NCBI RefSeq assembly: GCF_020216525.1
Contig: NZ_JAIWOY010000002.1
Location: 372,001 to 436,000 of the forward strand
Direction of reading: 5' to 3'
DNA from: Nocardioides nematodiphilus
GTDB taxonomy: Bacteria; Actinomycetota; Actinomycetes; Propionibacteriales; Nocardioidaceae
Length of the DNA: 64,000 nucleotides
Shown: piece after piece, positions 18,394 through 27,481 of the stretch
Numbering within the stretch: position 1 is the first letter of the stretch
Layout: every line of letters starts with the position of its first letter
The notes under the pieces: generated by a model
Databases searched by the model: none
Told to the model about the DNA's origin: nothing
Seen by the model: the letters and a program-made list of their open reading frames with translations, nothing else
Position numbers and translations under genes: made by a program

Positions 18394-19158
18394 TCAGCGC
18401 GCCTCGAGCACCCGGGCCAGGAACTGCTTCGTACGCTCCTCGCGCGGGTCCTCCAGGACCTCCGCGCCGCCGCGCTCCGCGATGACCCCGCCGTCCAGGA
18501 AGAGCACCTGATCGGCGACGTCGCGGGCGAAGCGCACCTCGTGGGTGACGATGACCAGGGTCAAGCCCTCGGCGGCGAGGTCGCGGATCACCGCGAGCAC
18601 CTCCCCGACCAGCTCCGGGTCGAGGGCCGAGGTGGGCTCGTCGAGCAACAGCACCTCAGGCTTCAGCGCCAGCGCACGGGCGATCCCGACACGCTGCTGC
18701 TGCCCGCCGGAGAGCTGCGCGGGATAGGCGTCCTCACGCCCCGCGAGGCCGACCTGCTCGAGCAGGACGCGAGCCTGCGCCACCGCCTCCTCCCGCGGCA
18801 GGCGCTGGACCTGGACCGGCCCCTCGATGAGGTTGCCGAGCACGGTCATGTGCGGGAAGAGGTTGTGCGCCTGGAAGACCATCCCGCTGCGGGCGCGCAG
18901 CGCTCCGATGGCCCGGTTGCGCTCCCGCTTGTCGCGTGGGAGGGAGGCGAAGTCGACGCTCGCGTCGTCGATCCGCACGACCCCGCGATCGGGGATCTCG
19001 AGGACGTTGAGCGAGCGCAGGACGGTCGTCTTGCCGGAGCCGGACGGGCCGAGCAGCACCGTCGCCGTGCCGCTGTCGACCGCGAGGTCGACGCCGCGCA
19101 GCACCCGGTGGTCGCCGAACGACTTCTCCAGCCCGGTGACCTCCACCAGAGCGGTCAT
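18394..19158 (-). CDS. Polar amino-acid (cystine-like) ABC transporter ATPase
   Basis: This 254-residue subunit powers amino-acid import. It has Walker A GPSGSGKTT (about 36-44), Q-loop FQAHNLFPHMTV, signature LSGGQQQR, Walker B VLLLDEPTSALDPE and the switch His in VTHEV. The wording (HNLFPHMTVLGN) is that of the GlnQ/HisP/TcyN group. Its ATG overlaps the stop of the upstream permease gene by 4 nt (ATGA), so the two are translationally coupled. Confidence 0.92.
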   Translation of the reverse strand: MTALVEVTGLEKSFGDHRVLRGVDLAVDSGTATVLLGPSGSGKTTVLRSLNVLEIPDRGVVRIDDASVDFASLPRDKRERNRAIGALRARSGMVFQAHNLFPHMTVLGNLIEGPVQVQRLPREEAVAQARVLLEQVGLAGREDAYPAQLSGGQQQRVGIARALALKPEVLLLDEPTSALDPELVGEVLAVIRDLAAEGLTLVIVTHEVRFARDVADQVLFLDGGVIAERGGAEVLEDPREERTKQFLARVLEAR

Positions 19159-20633
19159 ACCGCGTACCTCCCGACTCGCTTCTCCAGCGCGTTCTGGCCC
19201 AACGAGACCACGTAGCAGATGATCCAGTAGTAGAGCGCGGCCAGGCAGTACAGCGCCATGAACCGGGTGCTGACCGACGCGGCCACCTGCGCCTCGCGGA
19301 AGAGCTCGGTCATCAGCACGACCGAGGCCAGCGAGGTGTCCTTGATCAGCGAGAGCAGGGTGTTGGACAGCGGCGGTACGGCGATGCGCGCCGCCTGGGG
19401 AAGCACGATGCGCCGCATGGTCCGCGCATAGCCCATGCCGATCGTGGTGGCTGCCTCGAACTGACCGCGCGGCACCGCCAGGATCGAGGCCCGGATGATC
19501 TCCGCGGCGTAGCCGCCGACGTTGAGGCTCAGCGCCAGGCAGGCCGCGGGGAAGCTCGGCAGGTCGACGCCGAGCTCGGGCAGGCCGTAGAAGACGATGA
19601 AGAGCTGCACCAGCAGCGGCGTGCCTCGGATGATGGAGATGTAGACGCGCGCCGGGGCCCGCACCCACCAGCTGGACGAGATCCGGGCGAGGGCGGCCAG
19701 CAGGGCGATGAGCAACCCGACGACGAAGCTGACGATCGTCAGCGGGATGGTGCCCTTCAGCGTCCCGCGCAGCATCGGCCACGCGGCGTCGCGCACCACC
19801 TGCGCGGTGCTGCGCCCGACGTCCGAGCCCTTGACGTGGACCTGGCCCGCGTTGGGCACGGTGACGTCGGACTTGAAGTACTTCTGCGAGATCCTCGCCA
19901 GGGTGCCGTCGGCCTTGAGCGCGGCCAATGCCGCGTCGGCCTGGTCGCGCAGCGCGCTGTCCGACTTCGGGAAGACGAGCGCCTGCTTGTTGACCTCGTC
20001 GCCGGCGTCGCCCGCGATCTTGATCTTCGTGGAGCCGGAGGTGGCCAGGTAGTCCAGCACCGCGATGTTGTCGTTGATGGTCGCATCGACGCGGCCCTGC
20101 GCGAGCAGCGCGGCGGTCTGGGAGAACTGGTCGACGTACTGGACCTTCGCGCCGGCGTCCTTGGCGACCTGCGTCCAGTTGCTGGTCTGCGACTGGGCGG
20201 CGGTGCGCCCTTTCAGGTCGGCCAGCGTGGTGATGTCGTCGGTGCCGGCTGCGGTGACGATGACGCCGTGGGAGTACGTGTACGGCGTGCTGAAGAGGTA
20301 GTGCGCCTCACGGTCCGGGTTGATCGTGATCTGGTTGGCGATCATGTCGATCCGGCCGGCGTCCATCGCCGGGAACAGCGAGTCGAAGGTGCCGCGGACG
20401 ATCTTGAGGTCCCAGCCCGCCTTCGCCGCGACCGCCCGGGCGACCTCGATGTCGAAGCCGGTCACCTCGCCCGACTTCGGATCGATGTAGGAGAACGGAG
20501 GGTACGTGCCCTCCGTGCCGACCCGGACGACCGGGCGCGACGGGGCGTCGGCAGCCGATGCGGCGGGCGCGATCGCCGGCATCGCCAGGATCGCGCCGAG
20601 CAGGAGCACGAGCAGGATCAGTACGCGTCTCAC
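19155..20633 (-). CDS. Fused substrate-binding protein and permease of an amino-acid ABC importer
   Basis: A signal peptide (1-27) leads into a periplasmic-type binding domain (about 38-265). This has GTEGTYPPFSYID, GFDIEVARAVA and ANQITINPDRE, closest by eye to cystine-binding FliY/TcyJ-type proteins. A short linker joins it to a HisM/GlnP permease domain (about 285-490) with about five transmembrane helices and the coupling loop motif EAATTIGMGYARTMRRIVLPQA. Total length is 492 residues. In this fusion the binding domain stays tethered to the outer membrane face, as known for GlnPQ of Gram-positive bacteria. Cystine as substrate is inference. Confidence 0.9.
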   Translation of the reverse strand: MRRVLILLVLLLGAILAMPAIAPAASAADAPSRPVVRVGTEGTYPPFSYIDPKSGEVTGFDIEVARAVAAKAGWDLKIVRGTFDSLFPAMDAGRIDMIANQITINPDREAHYLFSTPYTYSHGVIVTAAGTDDITTLADLKGRTAAQSQTSNWTQVAKDAGAKVQYVDQFSQTAALLAQGRVDATINDNIAVLDYLATSGSTKIKIAGDAGDEVNKQALVFPKSDSALRDQADAALAALKADGTLARISQKYFKSDVTVPNAGQVHVKGSDVGRSTAQVVRDAAWPMLRGTLKGTIPLTIVSFVVGLLIALLAALARISSSWWVRAPARVYISIIRGTPLLVQLFIVFYGLPELGVDLPSFPAACLALSLNVGGYAAEIIRASILAVPRGQFEAATTIGMGYARTMRRIVLPQAARIAVPPLSNTLLSLIKDTSLASVVLMTELFREAQVAASVSTRFMALYCLAALYYWIICYVVSLGQNALEKRVGRYAV

Positions 20634-20713
20634 GTCGGATCAGCAGCCGTCTCGCAGCAGGAGGAGGTCGCATCGCATGTCGGCACATTACCCAGCCGAC
20701 CGGCGGACGAGAC

Positions 20714-21733
20714 TCAGTACGTCGCCAGCCCGGTGCGGAACGCCGAGGCGGACCCCGTGGAGGAGTCGATGCGCCAGTCGGTCTCCTTGTTGAAGTCGAA
20801 CCAGGTGAAGCCAGCGATCTCGGGGTGCGCCGCGAGCGTGCTGAACATGTCACGGATCCACGTCGCCTTGTCGCCGCCCTTCTCCGTCGAGGCGACCTCA
20901 CCGAGCCAGATCGGCTTGGCGGTGAGCGCCCGCAGCTGCGTGAGGCCCGCACCGAAGATGGTGGCGAAGGACTGCCAGGTGGTGCCGGTGCCGGTCGTCC
21001 CCCAGTTGTAGCCGTCCAGGCCGACCTGGTCGACGTAGGCGTCCCCGGGGTAGGCGGCAGCCAGGGTGGAGGAGCCCGAGGAGGGCACGTTGGGCGTCCA
21101 CGCCCAGGTCACGTTGGTGACGCCCTGGGCCACGAAGACGTCGTGCACATGGCGGAAGGCGGCGACGTAGCCGGCGGCGGTGTTCCCGTTGACCCCGACG
21201 CTCCACGGGTACCACTGGCCGTTCATCTCGTGGCCGAAGCGGAGCACGACCGGACGGCCGTACGCCTTCACCGAGGCCGCATAGCCCTTCAGGTACGCGT
21301 CGAAGGCGCCATCGGCGATCCGCGCGTCCGCGTACGCCGGCTGGTTGAGCCCCGCGGCCGGGTCCCACGGCTCCCAGGTGACCTCCACGGTCGAGCCGCT
21401 CGCGGCGAACGTCTGCGCGGCTGCCGCCGGGAAGGTGGTCCCGTTGGACCACGCGTCGTACCACATCACCCGGTCAGGACTCTGGCCGAGCACCTGCGTC
21501 ACGGCGTTCAGCGCGCTCGCGTCCTGGGGCAGGCCGGGCGCGGCGATGCCCCAGGACCGCGGAACGGTCGGTGCAGGCGGGGCGGTGGTGGTCTTCCCCG
21601 GCTTCGACCTGGCCGATCGAGCCTGCGCGGGCGAGGCCATGCCGGCCGCCACGAGCAGCACTGCGAGCAGCGCCACCAGCGGCATCGTCATGCGGCGCGA
21701 GCGGAACCGGGAGGGAGTCGATGTCATGGCCAC
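20714..21733 (-). CDS. Secreted GH26-type glycoside hydrolase (mannanase-like)
   Basis: The 339-residue product has an Arg-rich n-region, a hydrophobic helix and a cut site near SPAQA (about residue 38). The catalytic (beta/alpha)8 barrel shows the GH26 pattern: RFGHEMNGQWYPW with the acid/base Glu at about 169, and IWLGEVASTEKG with the nucleophile Glu at about 279. GH26 enzymes mostly cut beta-1,4-mannan or mixed-linkage glucan. There is no carbohydrate-binding module. It lies 21 nt downstream of a small secreted coiled-coil gene on the same strand and is probably co-transcribed with it. Confidence 0.85.
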   Translation of the reverse strand: MAMTSTPSRFRSRRMTMPLVALLAVLLVAAGMASPAQARSARSKPGKTTTAPPAPTVPRSWGIAAPGLPQDASALNAVTQVLGQSPDRVMWYDAWSNGTTFPAAAAQTFAASGSTVEVTWEPWDPAAGLNQPAYADARIADGAFDAYLKGYAASVKAYGRPVVLRFGHEMNGQWYPWSVGVNGNTAAGYVAAFRHVHDVFVAQGVTNVTWAWTPNVPSSGSSTLAAAYPGDAYVDQVGLDGYNWGTTGTGTTWQSFATIFGAGLTQLRALTAKPIWLGEVASTEKGGDKATWIRDMFSTLAAHPEIAGFTWFDFNKETDWRIDSSTGSASAFRTGLATY

Positions 21734-21754
21734 GCCTCAGTAGAGCAGGTGGGA

Positions 21755-22276
21755 TCAGAGCGAGGGCGTGTCGGTCGGCGTGTCGGTCGGCGTGTCCGTG
21801 GCGCTGTCGGTCGGGTCCGTCGTCGGGTCCGTCGTCGGGTTCGACGACGGCGTACCGGCCTGGCAGGCATCCAGCGCGGCGGTAGCAGCGGCGACGCGAC
21901 CCACCTGGGCCTGGCGGTCGCGGGTGGCCTGGGCGAGGTCGGCCTTCGCAGCCACCAGCGCCTTCTGTGCGCGGGCCTTGGAGGACTTCTTCGCCGAGGC
22001 GACCGCCTTCTTGCTCTTCGCGACGGCGGTGGTCTCCGTGGCGAAGCGCTGGGCGAACCAGTCGAGCTTCGCCTGGGCGTTGGTGAGGTTCGCCTGCTCG
22101 ACCGAGCACGGCTCCTCGCCGGTGGCCTTGACCGGCTTGGGCGGCTTGGCCATGGAGACCGGCTTGCCGGCCCATGAGGGCTTGCCGGCGCTGGCCGACT
22201 CGGCGAACGCGACACCCCCGATGCTCATGCTCACCACAGCGACAGCGGCCATCGTACGGATGCCAGAACGGGGCAT
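21755..22276 (-). CDS. Secreted coiled-coil protein with TPTD tail repeats
   Basis: The 173-residue product has a signal peptide (VVSMSIGGVAFAESASA), then an Ala/Lys-rich helical region with heptad-like spacing (about 70-140), two Cys residues that could form a disulfide (57 and about 139), and a tail of PTTDPTTDPTD / TPTDTPTDTP repeats. A strong GAGGAGG ribosome-binding site precedes the ATG. I do not recognise the family. It is upstream of the GH26 gene, so a cell-surface role linked to polysaccharide use is possible. Confidence 0.7.
   Translation of the reverse strand: MPRSGIRTMAAVAVVSMSIGGVAFAESASAGKPSWAGKPVSMAKPPKPVKATGEEPCSVEQANLTNAQAKLDWFAQRFATETTAVAKSKKAVASAKKSSKARAQKALVAAKADLAQATRDRQAQVGRVAAATAALDACQAGTPSSNPTTDPTTDPTDSATDTPTDTPTDTPSL
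21768..21839. repeat. Six imperfect 12-bp tandem units coding the TPTD tail
   Basis: Two perfect copies of GTGTCGGTCGGC are followed by four variants, including a tandem pair of TCCGTCGTCGGG. The repeats are in frame with the secreted coiled-coil gene, so copy-number change would lengthen or shorten its Thr/Pro/Asp tail without breaking the frame. Confidence 0.75.
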
Positions 22277-22455
22277 CTTTCCTCCTCAGGAGCAGAGGGT
22301 CCGGCGCACGCAGCGGAGCTGCGTCGTGGGTCGGAGCCGGTCGATGCCCCCACATCGGCACCGCAGGCGCCGAGCTGAGGCGCGGTCGCGAGGGCGGTCG
22401 AAACTTGCCTCTTGTGACCTGGATCACTGTCATGCCAGGATGACAGCCGGTCAAA

Positions 22456-22469
22456 TTGAATCGTTTCAG
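22456..22469. promoter_or_regulatory. LacI-type operator upstream of the rhamnosidase gene
   Basis: TTGAATCGTTTCAG is a near-palindrome around a central CG: TGAAtCG against its complement TGAAaCG. The CG centre and half-site length are those of LacI/GalR-family operators. It ends 9 nt before the chosen ATG, so a bound repressor would block initiation. The cognate regulator is not adjacent. Confidence 0.5.
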
Positions 22470-22478
22470 AGAAAAGAG

Positions 22479-25400
22479 ATGTTCTCGGTGCGTTCCCCTA
22501 CCTCTCCCGTATCCCCGCTCGGCGCAGGCCGCGTGCATCGTTTCACTCGGTGGTCACTTGCGGCCTCCCTCGCCATCAGCGTGACCGCCCTGGGCGGGAT
22601 CAGCGGCGCCGGGGCCGCTGATCCCCACAGCGCCCACCTCACCGTCGGCGACCTGCGCCTGGACAACCGCACCGACCAGCCCCTCGGCGTCGACGACACG
22701 ACACCCACCTTCAGCTGGCAGCTGTCCGGCGCGGGGACGAACGCGCGCCAGACGGCCTACGAGGTGCGGGCGAGCACCGCCGCCGGCAAGCGTCTGTGGG
22801 ACTCCGGCCAGGTGCGCAGCACCACCCAGCAGGCGACGTATGCGGGCGCACCCCTCACCTCCCGTACGCCGGTCTCCTGGCAGGTTCGCGTCTGGGACGG
22901 TGCCGGCGTGCCGTCGACCTGGAGCCGGCCGTCCTCCTTCGAGATGGGCCTGCTGAAGAGCTCCGACTGGGACGGCGCACGGTGGATCCAGCTCCCCCCG
23001 CCGCCGCTCAACCGCGGCGTGAGCGTCGACGTGGGCACCCAGAGCGCGCGCTACGTCCGTCTGGACGTCACCAAGCTGGGCCTGCCGATCAACGAGTCCT
23101 CCTACGGCCTCGTCTCACGCGTCATGCTCTCGGAGATGCAGGTGCTGGCCCCGAACGGCACCAATCTCGCCCTCGGCAGGAGCGTCTCGGTCTACGACCA
23201 GTTCGCCTGCCCCGGCTGCGGCACCAAGCTGCTCACCGACGGCAAGATCATCAGCCCCGGCTACGCCAGCCGCCAGTCCACCACCCAGGACGTCTCCCCC
23301 TCGAAGTGGGTGCAGGTCGACCTCGGCTCGGTCCAGGCCTTCGACCGGGTCGTGCTCTTCCCGCGTACCGACGCGCGGACGCCGGAGGGCAAGATCCCCG
23401 ACTTCCCGGTGGACTTCACCATCCGTGCCTCGGCCACCTCCGCGAAGCCGACCGACGCCGACGTGGTCGCGACCGTCATCGGCCAGCCGAACCCGCAGGG
23501 TCCGGACCTGGAGAACCCGCTGCCGATCTTCGCCAAGCCCTTCGACGCCACGAGGAACGTCGCGAGCGCGCGCCTCTACATCTCCGGTCTCGGCGCCTAC
23601 CAGGCCACGGTGAACGGCAAGCCGGTCACCGACACCGTGCTCAACCCCGGCGTGACCAACCCGCTGCGCACCGCCGAGTACGGCGCCTACGACGTCACCG
23701 GGCTGATCCGGCGCGGGGACAACACCCTGGGCGTCGCGTTGGGCAACGGCCAGACCGACGTCTACCCCCAGACCAACGCACCCGTCGGGCGTACGGACGT
23801 CTACACCAAGTTCAACTCCACGCCGATCCCCGCCGGCACGCTCACCGGGCCCATCCCGGCGGGCGGCACCACGGTCCCGCTCTCGGGCGTCGGTGGCTAC
23901 TCCGTGGGCGACACGGTCAACGTCGACACCGGCGACGGCGGCAGCCGACTGGAGTCGCGCAAGGTCACCGCCGTCGACAGCGCCGGCAACACGCTCACCG
24001 TCGCGGACGGCTTCGGGCAGGCGCACGCCGCCGGCGCGGACGTCCTCGGCTCGGGGTCGCCCAAGGTCGCCGAGATGACCGTCACCCCGCGGCTGATCGC
24101 ACGCCTGGAGGTGACCTACACCAACGGCACCACCACCGACATCGGCACCGACCCCTCGTGGCGGGTCACGCACGGCCCGACCGTGACCGACAACTGGTAC
24201 GCCGGCACCGACTTCGACGCGACCCGCGTGCAGCCGGGCTGGGACCTGCCCGACCCGGACCTCTCCGCCGCCAAGGGCTGGGAGGACGCGTCGATCACCT
24301 CGGCACCGTCCCTCGACACGCGGCTCAGCTGGCGCAAGGCACCACCGGTGAGGGTGCAGCGGACGTTCAAGCCCGTCTCCATCAAGAACGTCGGTGACGG
24401 GTCGTGGTCCTTCGACCTCGGCCAGAACATCGCCGGCATGCCGCAGCTGCACCTCGACGGCGGCACGGTGCCGGCCGGGACCGTGATCACCATGGTCCCT
24501 GGCGAGACCGCCAGCGGCAACGGCGCCGTCAGCACGGCCACGGCCGGCTCGAACGGCGGCATCCTGGACACCTACACCGCCTCGGGCGACCCGAGCGGTG
24601 AGACGTTCAGCCCGCAGTTCATGTACCACGGCTTCCAGTACGTCCAGGTGCGCGGCCTGCCGAAGGGCTTCGTCCCCGACGAGTCCACGCTGGTCGGGCT
24701 GCAGACCAACGCTGACGTGCCCAGTGGCGGCAGCATCACCACCGACAACGACCTGATCAACACGATCCACTCGATGTCGGAGTACTCCATCCGCTCCAAC
24801 ATGCAATCGATCTTCACCGACTGCCCGCACCGCGAGAAGCTCGGCTGGCTCGCCGACATGATCCAGTCGATGGGCGCGATCCGCTCCAACTTCGACGTCT
24901 CGTCGTTCCTGCGCACCACCGAGCAGAACATGCTCGAGGTCCAGCAGACCGGCGGTCTGATCCCGGGCACGGCGCCGGAGTTCCCCAACTTCGGCGGCGG
25001 CTATCGCGACGACGTCAACTGGGGAGGGGCCTTCATCCTGACGCCGTACGAGCTGTGGAAGACCTACGGCGACACCGACACGATGCGCAGCTACTACGAG
25101 CCGATGCGGGAGTACCTCTCCTACGTGCGCGCGCAGGTCTCCGGTGGCCTGCTGGTCAGCGGGCTGGGTGACTGGATCGCGGGCGACACGAGCACCCCCA
25201 AGGACGCCACCGGCACCTACGGGCTCTTCATGATCGCCTCGGAGCTCGCCGAGATGGCCGACGCGCTCGGTCACCACGCCGACGCCACGGACTACCGCGG
25301 ACTCGCGGCGCAGCTGGCGGACGCGTTCAACGCCCGTTTCTTCAACGCGACGACGCAGTCGTACACCAGCGCCGGCTCACAGGGCACCACCGGCTCGCAG

Positions 25401-26078
25401 ACCCTCGACGCGCTGCCCCTGGCGATGGGCATCGTCCCGCCCGCGTCCAAGAGCGCGGTCCTGGACGATCTGGAGAAGCGGATCTACGGCTTTCACCCCG
25501 GTCCGAACAAGGACGGGAACGGCACCGGGCCGCACATGTCCGGGGGCGAGGTCGGTCTCCAGCCGACCTACCAGGTGCTGATGGACAACGACCGCAGCCA
25601 GGTGCTGTGGGACGTGCTGCAGGAGCCGTCGGCCCCGAGCTACCAGAACTTCGTCGCCGCGGGTCGCACCACGATCCCCGAGTCGTGGGACATGGCGGGC
25701 TCGCAGAACCACATGATCCTGCTGCAGATCGACGAGTGGTTCAACGCCGGCCTGTCCGGGATCCAGCAGGCGGCGGGGTCCTACGGGTTCGACGAGGTGG
25801 TCATCAAGCCGCAGGTCGTCGGCACGCTCCGCCACGTCGCCGGCACCCGTGAGACGCCGTACGGCACGATCGCCAGCTCGTGGAACCGCGACGACCGGGG
25901 CGTCAGCACGATGCAGGTCACCGTCCCGGCGGGCACCACAGCCACCGTGTACGTCCCGGCCGAGGCAGGCGACTCGTTCGTCGCCACGGGCGGGCAGGCC
26001 CGGCGGACCGGCACCGTCGCCGGGTACGAGGTCTTCTCCGTCTCCCCCGGCGAGGTGACCTTCCACCGTCAGAGCTGA
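22479..26078 (+). CDS. Secreted GH78 alpha-L-rhamnosidase with discoidin-like insert
   Basis: This 1199-residue enzyme should release rhamnose from pectin, glycosides or bacterial polysaccharides. A signal peptide ends near GAGAA (about 48). An Ig-like N-domain follows, interrupted by a discoidin (F5/8 type C-like) module at about 188-317. Next are the rhamnosidase N-domain, the (alpha/alpha)6 catalytic barrel with TDCPHREKLGWLADM (probable acid Glu at about 786), and a C-terminal beta domain. Length and order agree with the family. The ATG at 22479 is weakly served by AGAAAAGAG; an ATG at 22440 is an alternative that would put the LacI-type site inside the gene. Confidence 0.9.
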   Translation: MFSVRSPTSPVSPLGAGRVHRFTRWSLAASLAISVTALGGISGAGAADPHSAHLTVGDLRLDNRTDQPLGVDDTTPTFSWQLSGAGTNARQTAYEVRASTAAGKRLWDSGQVRSTTQQATYAGAPLTSRTPVSWQVRVWDGAGVPSTWSRPSSFEMGLLKSSDWDGARWIQLPPPPLNRGVSVDVGTQSARYVRLDVTKLGLPINESSYGLVSRVMLSEMQVLAPNGTNLALGRSVSVYDQFACPGCGTKLLTDGKIISPGYASRQSTTQDVSPSKWVQVDLGSVQAFDRVVLFPRTDARTPEGKIPDFPVDFTIRASATSAKPTDADVVATVIGQPNPQGPDLENPLPIFAKPFDATRNVASARLYISGLGAYQATVNGKPVTDTVLNPGVTNPLRTAEYGAYDVTGLIRRGDNTLGVALGNGQTDVYPQTNAPVGRTDVYTKFNSTPIPAGTLTGPIPAGGTTVPLSGVGGYSVGDTVNVDTGDGGSRLESRKVTAVDSAGNTLTVADGFGQAHAAGADVLGSGSPKVAEMTVTPRLIARLEVTYTNGTTTDIGTDPSWRVTHGPTVTDNWYAGTDFDATRVQPGWDLPDPDLSAAKGWEDASITSAPSLDTRLSWRKAPPVRVQRTFKPVSIKNVGDGSWSFDLGQNIAGMPQLHLDGGTVPAGTVITMVPGETASGNGAVSTATAGSNGGILDTYTASGDPSGETFSPQFMYHGFQYVQVRGLPKGFVPDESTLVGLQTNADVPSGGSITTDNDLINTIHSMSEYSIRSNMQSIFTDCPHREKLGWLADMIQSMGAIRSNFDVSSFLRTTEQNMLEVQQTGGLIPGTAPEFPNFGGGYRDDVNWGGAFILTPYELWKTYGDTDTMRSYYEPMREYLSYVRAQVSGGLLVSGLGDWIAGDTSTPKDATGTYGLFMIASELAEMADALGHHADATDYRGLAAQLADAFNARFFNATTQSYTSAGSQGTTGSQTLDALPLAMGIVPPASKSAVLDDLEKRIYGFHPGPNKDGNGTGPHMSGGEVGLQPTYQVLMDNDRSQVLWDVLQEPSAPSYQNFVAAGRTTIPESWDMAGSQNHMILLQIDEWFNAGLSGIQQAAGSYGFDEVVIKPQVVGTLRHVAGTRETPYGTIASSWNRDDRGVSTMQVTVPAGTTATVYVPAEAGDSFVATGGQARRTGTVAGYEVFSVSPGEVTFHRQS

Positions 26079-26094
26079 TCCATCCTCCCCCGGA

Positions 26095-26142
26095 GCACAG
26101 CACCGGGCCGGCCCGTCCTACGACGAGCCGGCCCGGCTGTGC
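26095..26142 (+). terminator. Terminator-like hairpin after the rhamnosidase gene
   Basis: CCGGGCCGGC pairs with GCCGGCCCGG, and after a 2-nt bulge GCACAG pairs with CTGTGC, giving 16 bp with a 14-nt loop. It sits between the convergent rhamnosidase and SRPBCC genes and could serve both. Confidence 0.65.
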
Positions 26143-26169
26143 TGTTGGCTGTGCTGTTCCGTGCCCGCC

Positions 26170-26631
26170 TCAGCTGGGGGCGTCCACGTCACCGCGCCAG
26201 CCGCCGGTCTCCTGACCGCGCGACTCGATGAACGTCTTGAAGCGCTCGGCATCCTTCTTCACCTGGTGGTCGTCGATGTTGACCGCCGAGCCGATCTTCT
26301 CCACGAGGTCGGACGGCTCCCAGTCGATCTGGATCATCACGCGCGTCTTGGCCTCGTCCAACCGGTGGAACGTCACCACGCCGGCGTGCTTGCTGTCACC
26401 CGAGGTGCTCGTCCACGCCACCCGCTCGTCGGGGTGCTGCTCGGTGATCTCGGTGTCGAACTCACGGGTGACGCCCGCGATGTTGGTCACCCAGTGGTTG
26501 TGGGTGGCGTCGATCTGAGTGATCGACTCGACGCCTGACATGAACTGGGGGAACGACTCGAACTGCGTCCACTGGTTGTAGGCGACGCCGACGGGGACGT
26601 CGACGTCGATGGACTGCTGGATCTGGCTCAC
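26170..26631 (-). CDS. SRPBCC-fold (polyketide cyclase/dehydrase-like) protein
   Basis: The 153-residue product fits the START/Bet v1 fold of the cyclase-dehydrase family: IDVDVPVGVAYNQWTQFESFPQFM at the start, WTSTSGDSKHAGVVTFH in the middle and a long C-terminal helix. Actinobacterial members of this kind have no proven enzymatic role and are often stress-related. The GTG at 26631 has an AGGAGG site at 6 nt, which fixes the start and excludes about 59 upstream in-frame codons. Confidence 0.85.
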   Translation of the reverse strand: MSQIQQSIDVDVPVGVAYNQWTQFESFPQFMSGVESITQIDATHNHWVTNIAGVTREFDTEITEQHPDERVAWTSTSGDSKHAGVVTFHRLDEAKTRVMIQIDWEPSDLVEKIGSAVNIDDHQVKKDAERFKTFIESRGQETGGWRGDVDAPS

Positions 26632-26705
26632 GAAGGACCTCCTGGCCGGTGACTGGGACCCCCTCCCGTGCCCGAGGGACGGCGCGCCAAACGCTCGCGG
26701 CCCTC

Positions 26706-27128
26706 TCAGTCCAGCAGGGACCCCGAGACGAGGAAGCGGGACACCTCGATGCGCAGGGCGACCCGGGTCGGGTTCTCCCGAGGACGGCGGTAGCGCTGCT
26801 CGTAGCACTCCACGGCGCGGCGCACCGCGTCAGACGATCCATCGACGACGGCCCGCCCCTCGAGCGTCGACCACCTCGCTCCGTCGATCTGGCAGGCGGA
26901 GACGGGCAGACCGTCCGCGCCGGCGGCTCCGATCCGGCGCGCCTTCACCGAGCCGCCGTCGGTGATCACCCACGCGCAGCGGCGTTCGACATCGATCGTC
27001 ACGCCGACCGGCACGGTGTGCAGGGTGCCGTCCGGGCGTGCCGAGCTCAGCGAGCACAGGTGCCGTTCGGACCAGAACGCGTGCAGCTGCTCGGGGAAGG
27101 AGTCCCAACCCGGGATCCAGTGCGCCAT
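26706..27128 (-). CDS. Pyridoxamine 5'-phosphate oxidase-like split-barrel protein
   Basis: The 140-residue product has the flavin/F420 split-barrel pattern: HLCSLSSARPDGTLHTVPVGVTID near the start, VKARRIG in the middle, and a C-terminal strand. Members bind FMN, F420 or haem and act as oxidoreductases or oxidases. The substrate is unknown. AGGAGAG precedes the ATG. The neighbouring SRPBCC gene is on the same strand 74 nt away, so they may share a transcript. Confidence 0.8.
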   Translation of the reverse strand: MAHWIPGWDSFPEQLHAFWSERHLCSLSSARPDGTLHTVPVGVTIDVERRCAWVITDGGSVKARRIGAAGADGLPVSACQIDGARWSTLEGRAVVDGSSDAVRRAVECYEQRYRRPRENPTRVALRIEVSRFLVSGSLLD

Positions 27129-27196
27129 GGGTCTCTCCTGAGCGTGATCGTCGACGAGGAATCGTGGATCCGCGACCGAGGGCGCAGACTCACTAG

Positions 27197-27415
27197 GTGA
27201 CCTCCTCCTCGCCGCGGCGACGACATCTTGCCAGCAGCCCCTTCGCGCCGGAGCCGGAGCGCGTGATCCTCCAGTTCGAGGTCGACGAGCTGGTCAACCA
27301 CGACTCGCACGGCATGGGCCGGGTCGTCTCCCTCGACGCCGCCGGTGTGACGGTCGACTTCCGCCCGGAGATCATCCGCATCCCGAGCCCGTTCCCGCAC
27401 CTGTCCAAGCTCTAG
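27197..27415 (+). CDS. Small conserved actinobacterial protein
   Basis: The 72-residue protein has the pattern FEVDELVNHDSHGMGRVVSLDAAGVTVDF and ends in IPSPFPHLSKL. This looks like the small beta-barrel seen in short actinobacterial proteins and in the CarD/UvrD C-terminal (Tudor-like) family: a 'V-HD-yG-GrV' strand pair, then a 'vtVDFg--iirI' strand. No catalytic residues are visible. A role in binding protein or nucleic acid is an inference from the fold. Confidence 0.7.
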   Translation: MTSSSPRRRHLASSPFAPEPERVILQFEVDELVNHDSHGMGRVVSLDAAGVTVDFRPEIIRIPSPFPHLSKL

Positions 27416-27433
27416 CACTCCCAGGCACGCGAC

Positions 27434-27470
27434 GACCCGGCCCGCCGCAGATCGATGCGGAGGCCGGGTC
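27434..27470. terminator. Bidirectional hairpin between convergent genes
   Basis: GACCCGGCC pairs with GGCCGGGTC, with an inner CCGC/GCGG pairing. It lies between the ends of the 72-residue gene and the DUF3618 gene. Confidence 0.65.
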
Positions 27471-27481
27471 GGGCAGATGTC

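Noticed and set aside
21768..21839. Tandem 12-bp repeats considered as a CRISPR or regulatory array
   Set aside because: The units are contiguous without spacers and lie in frame in a coding tail (TPTD repeats).
23115..25277. A 720-codon leftward open frame
   Set aside because: It is antisense to the rhamnosidase gene and reads as a low-complexity Gly/Arg/Val protein.
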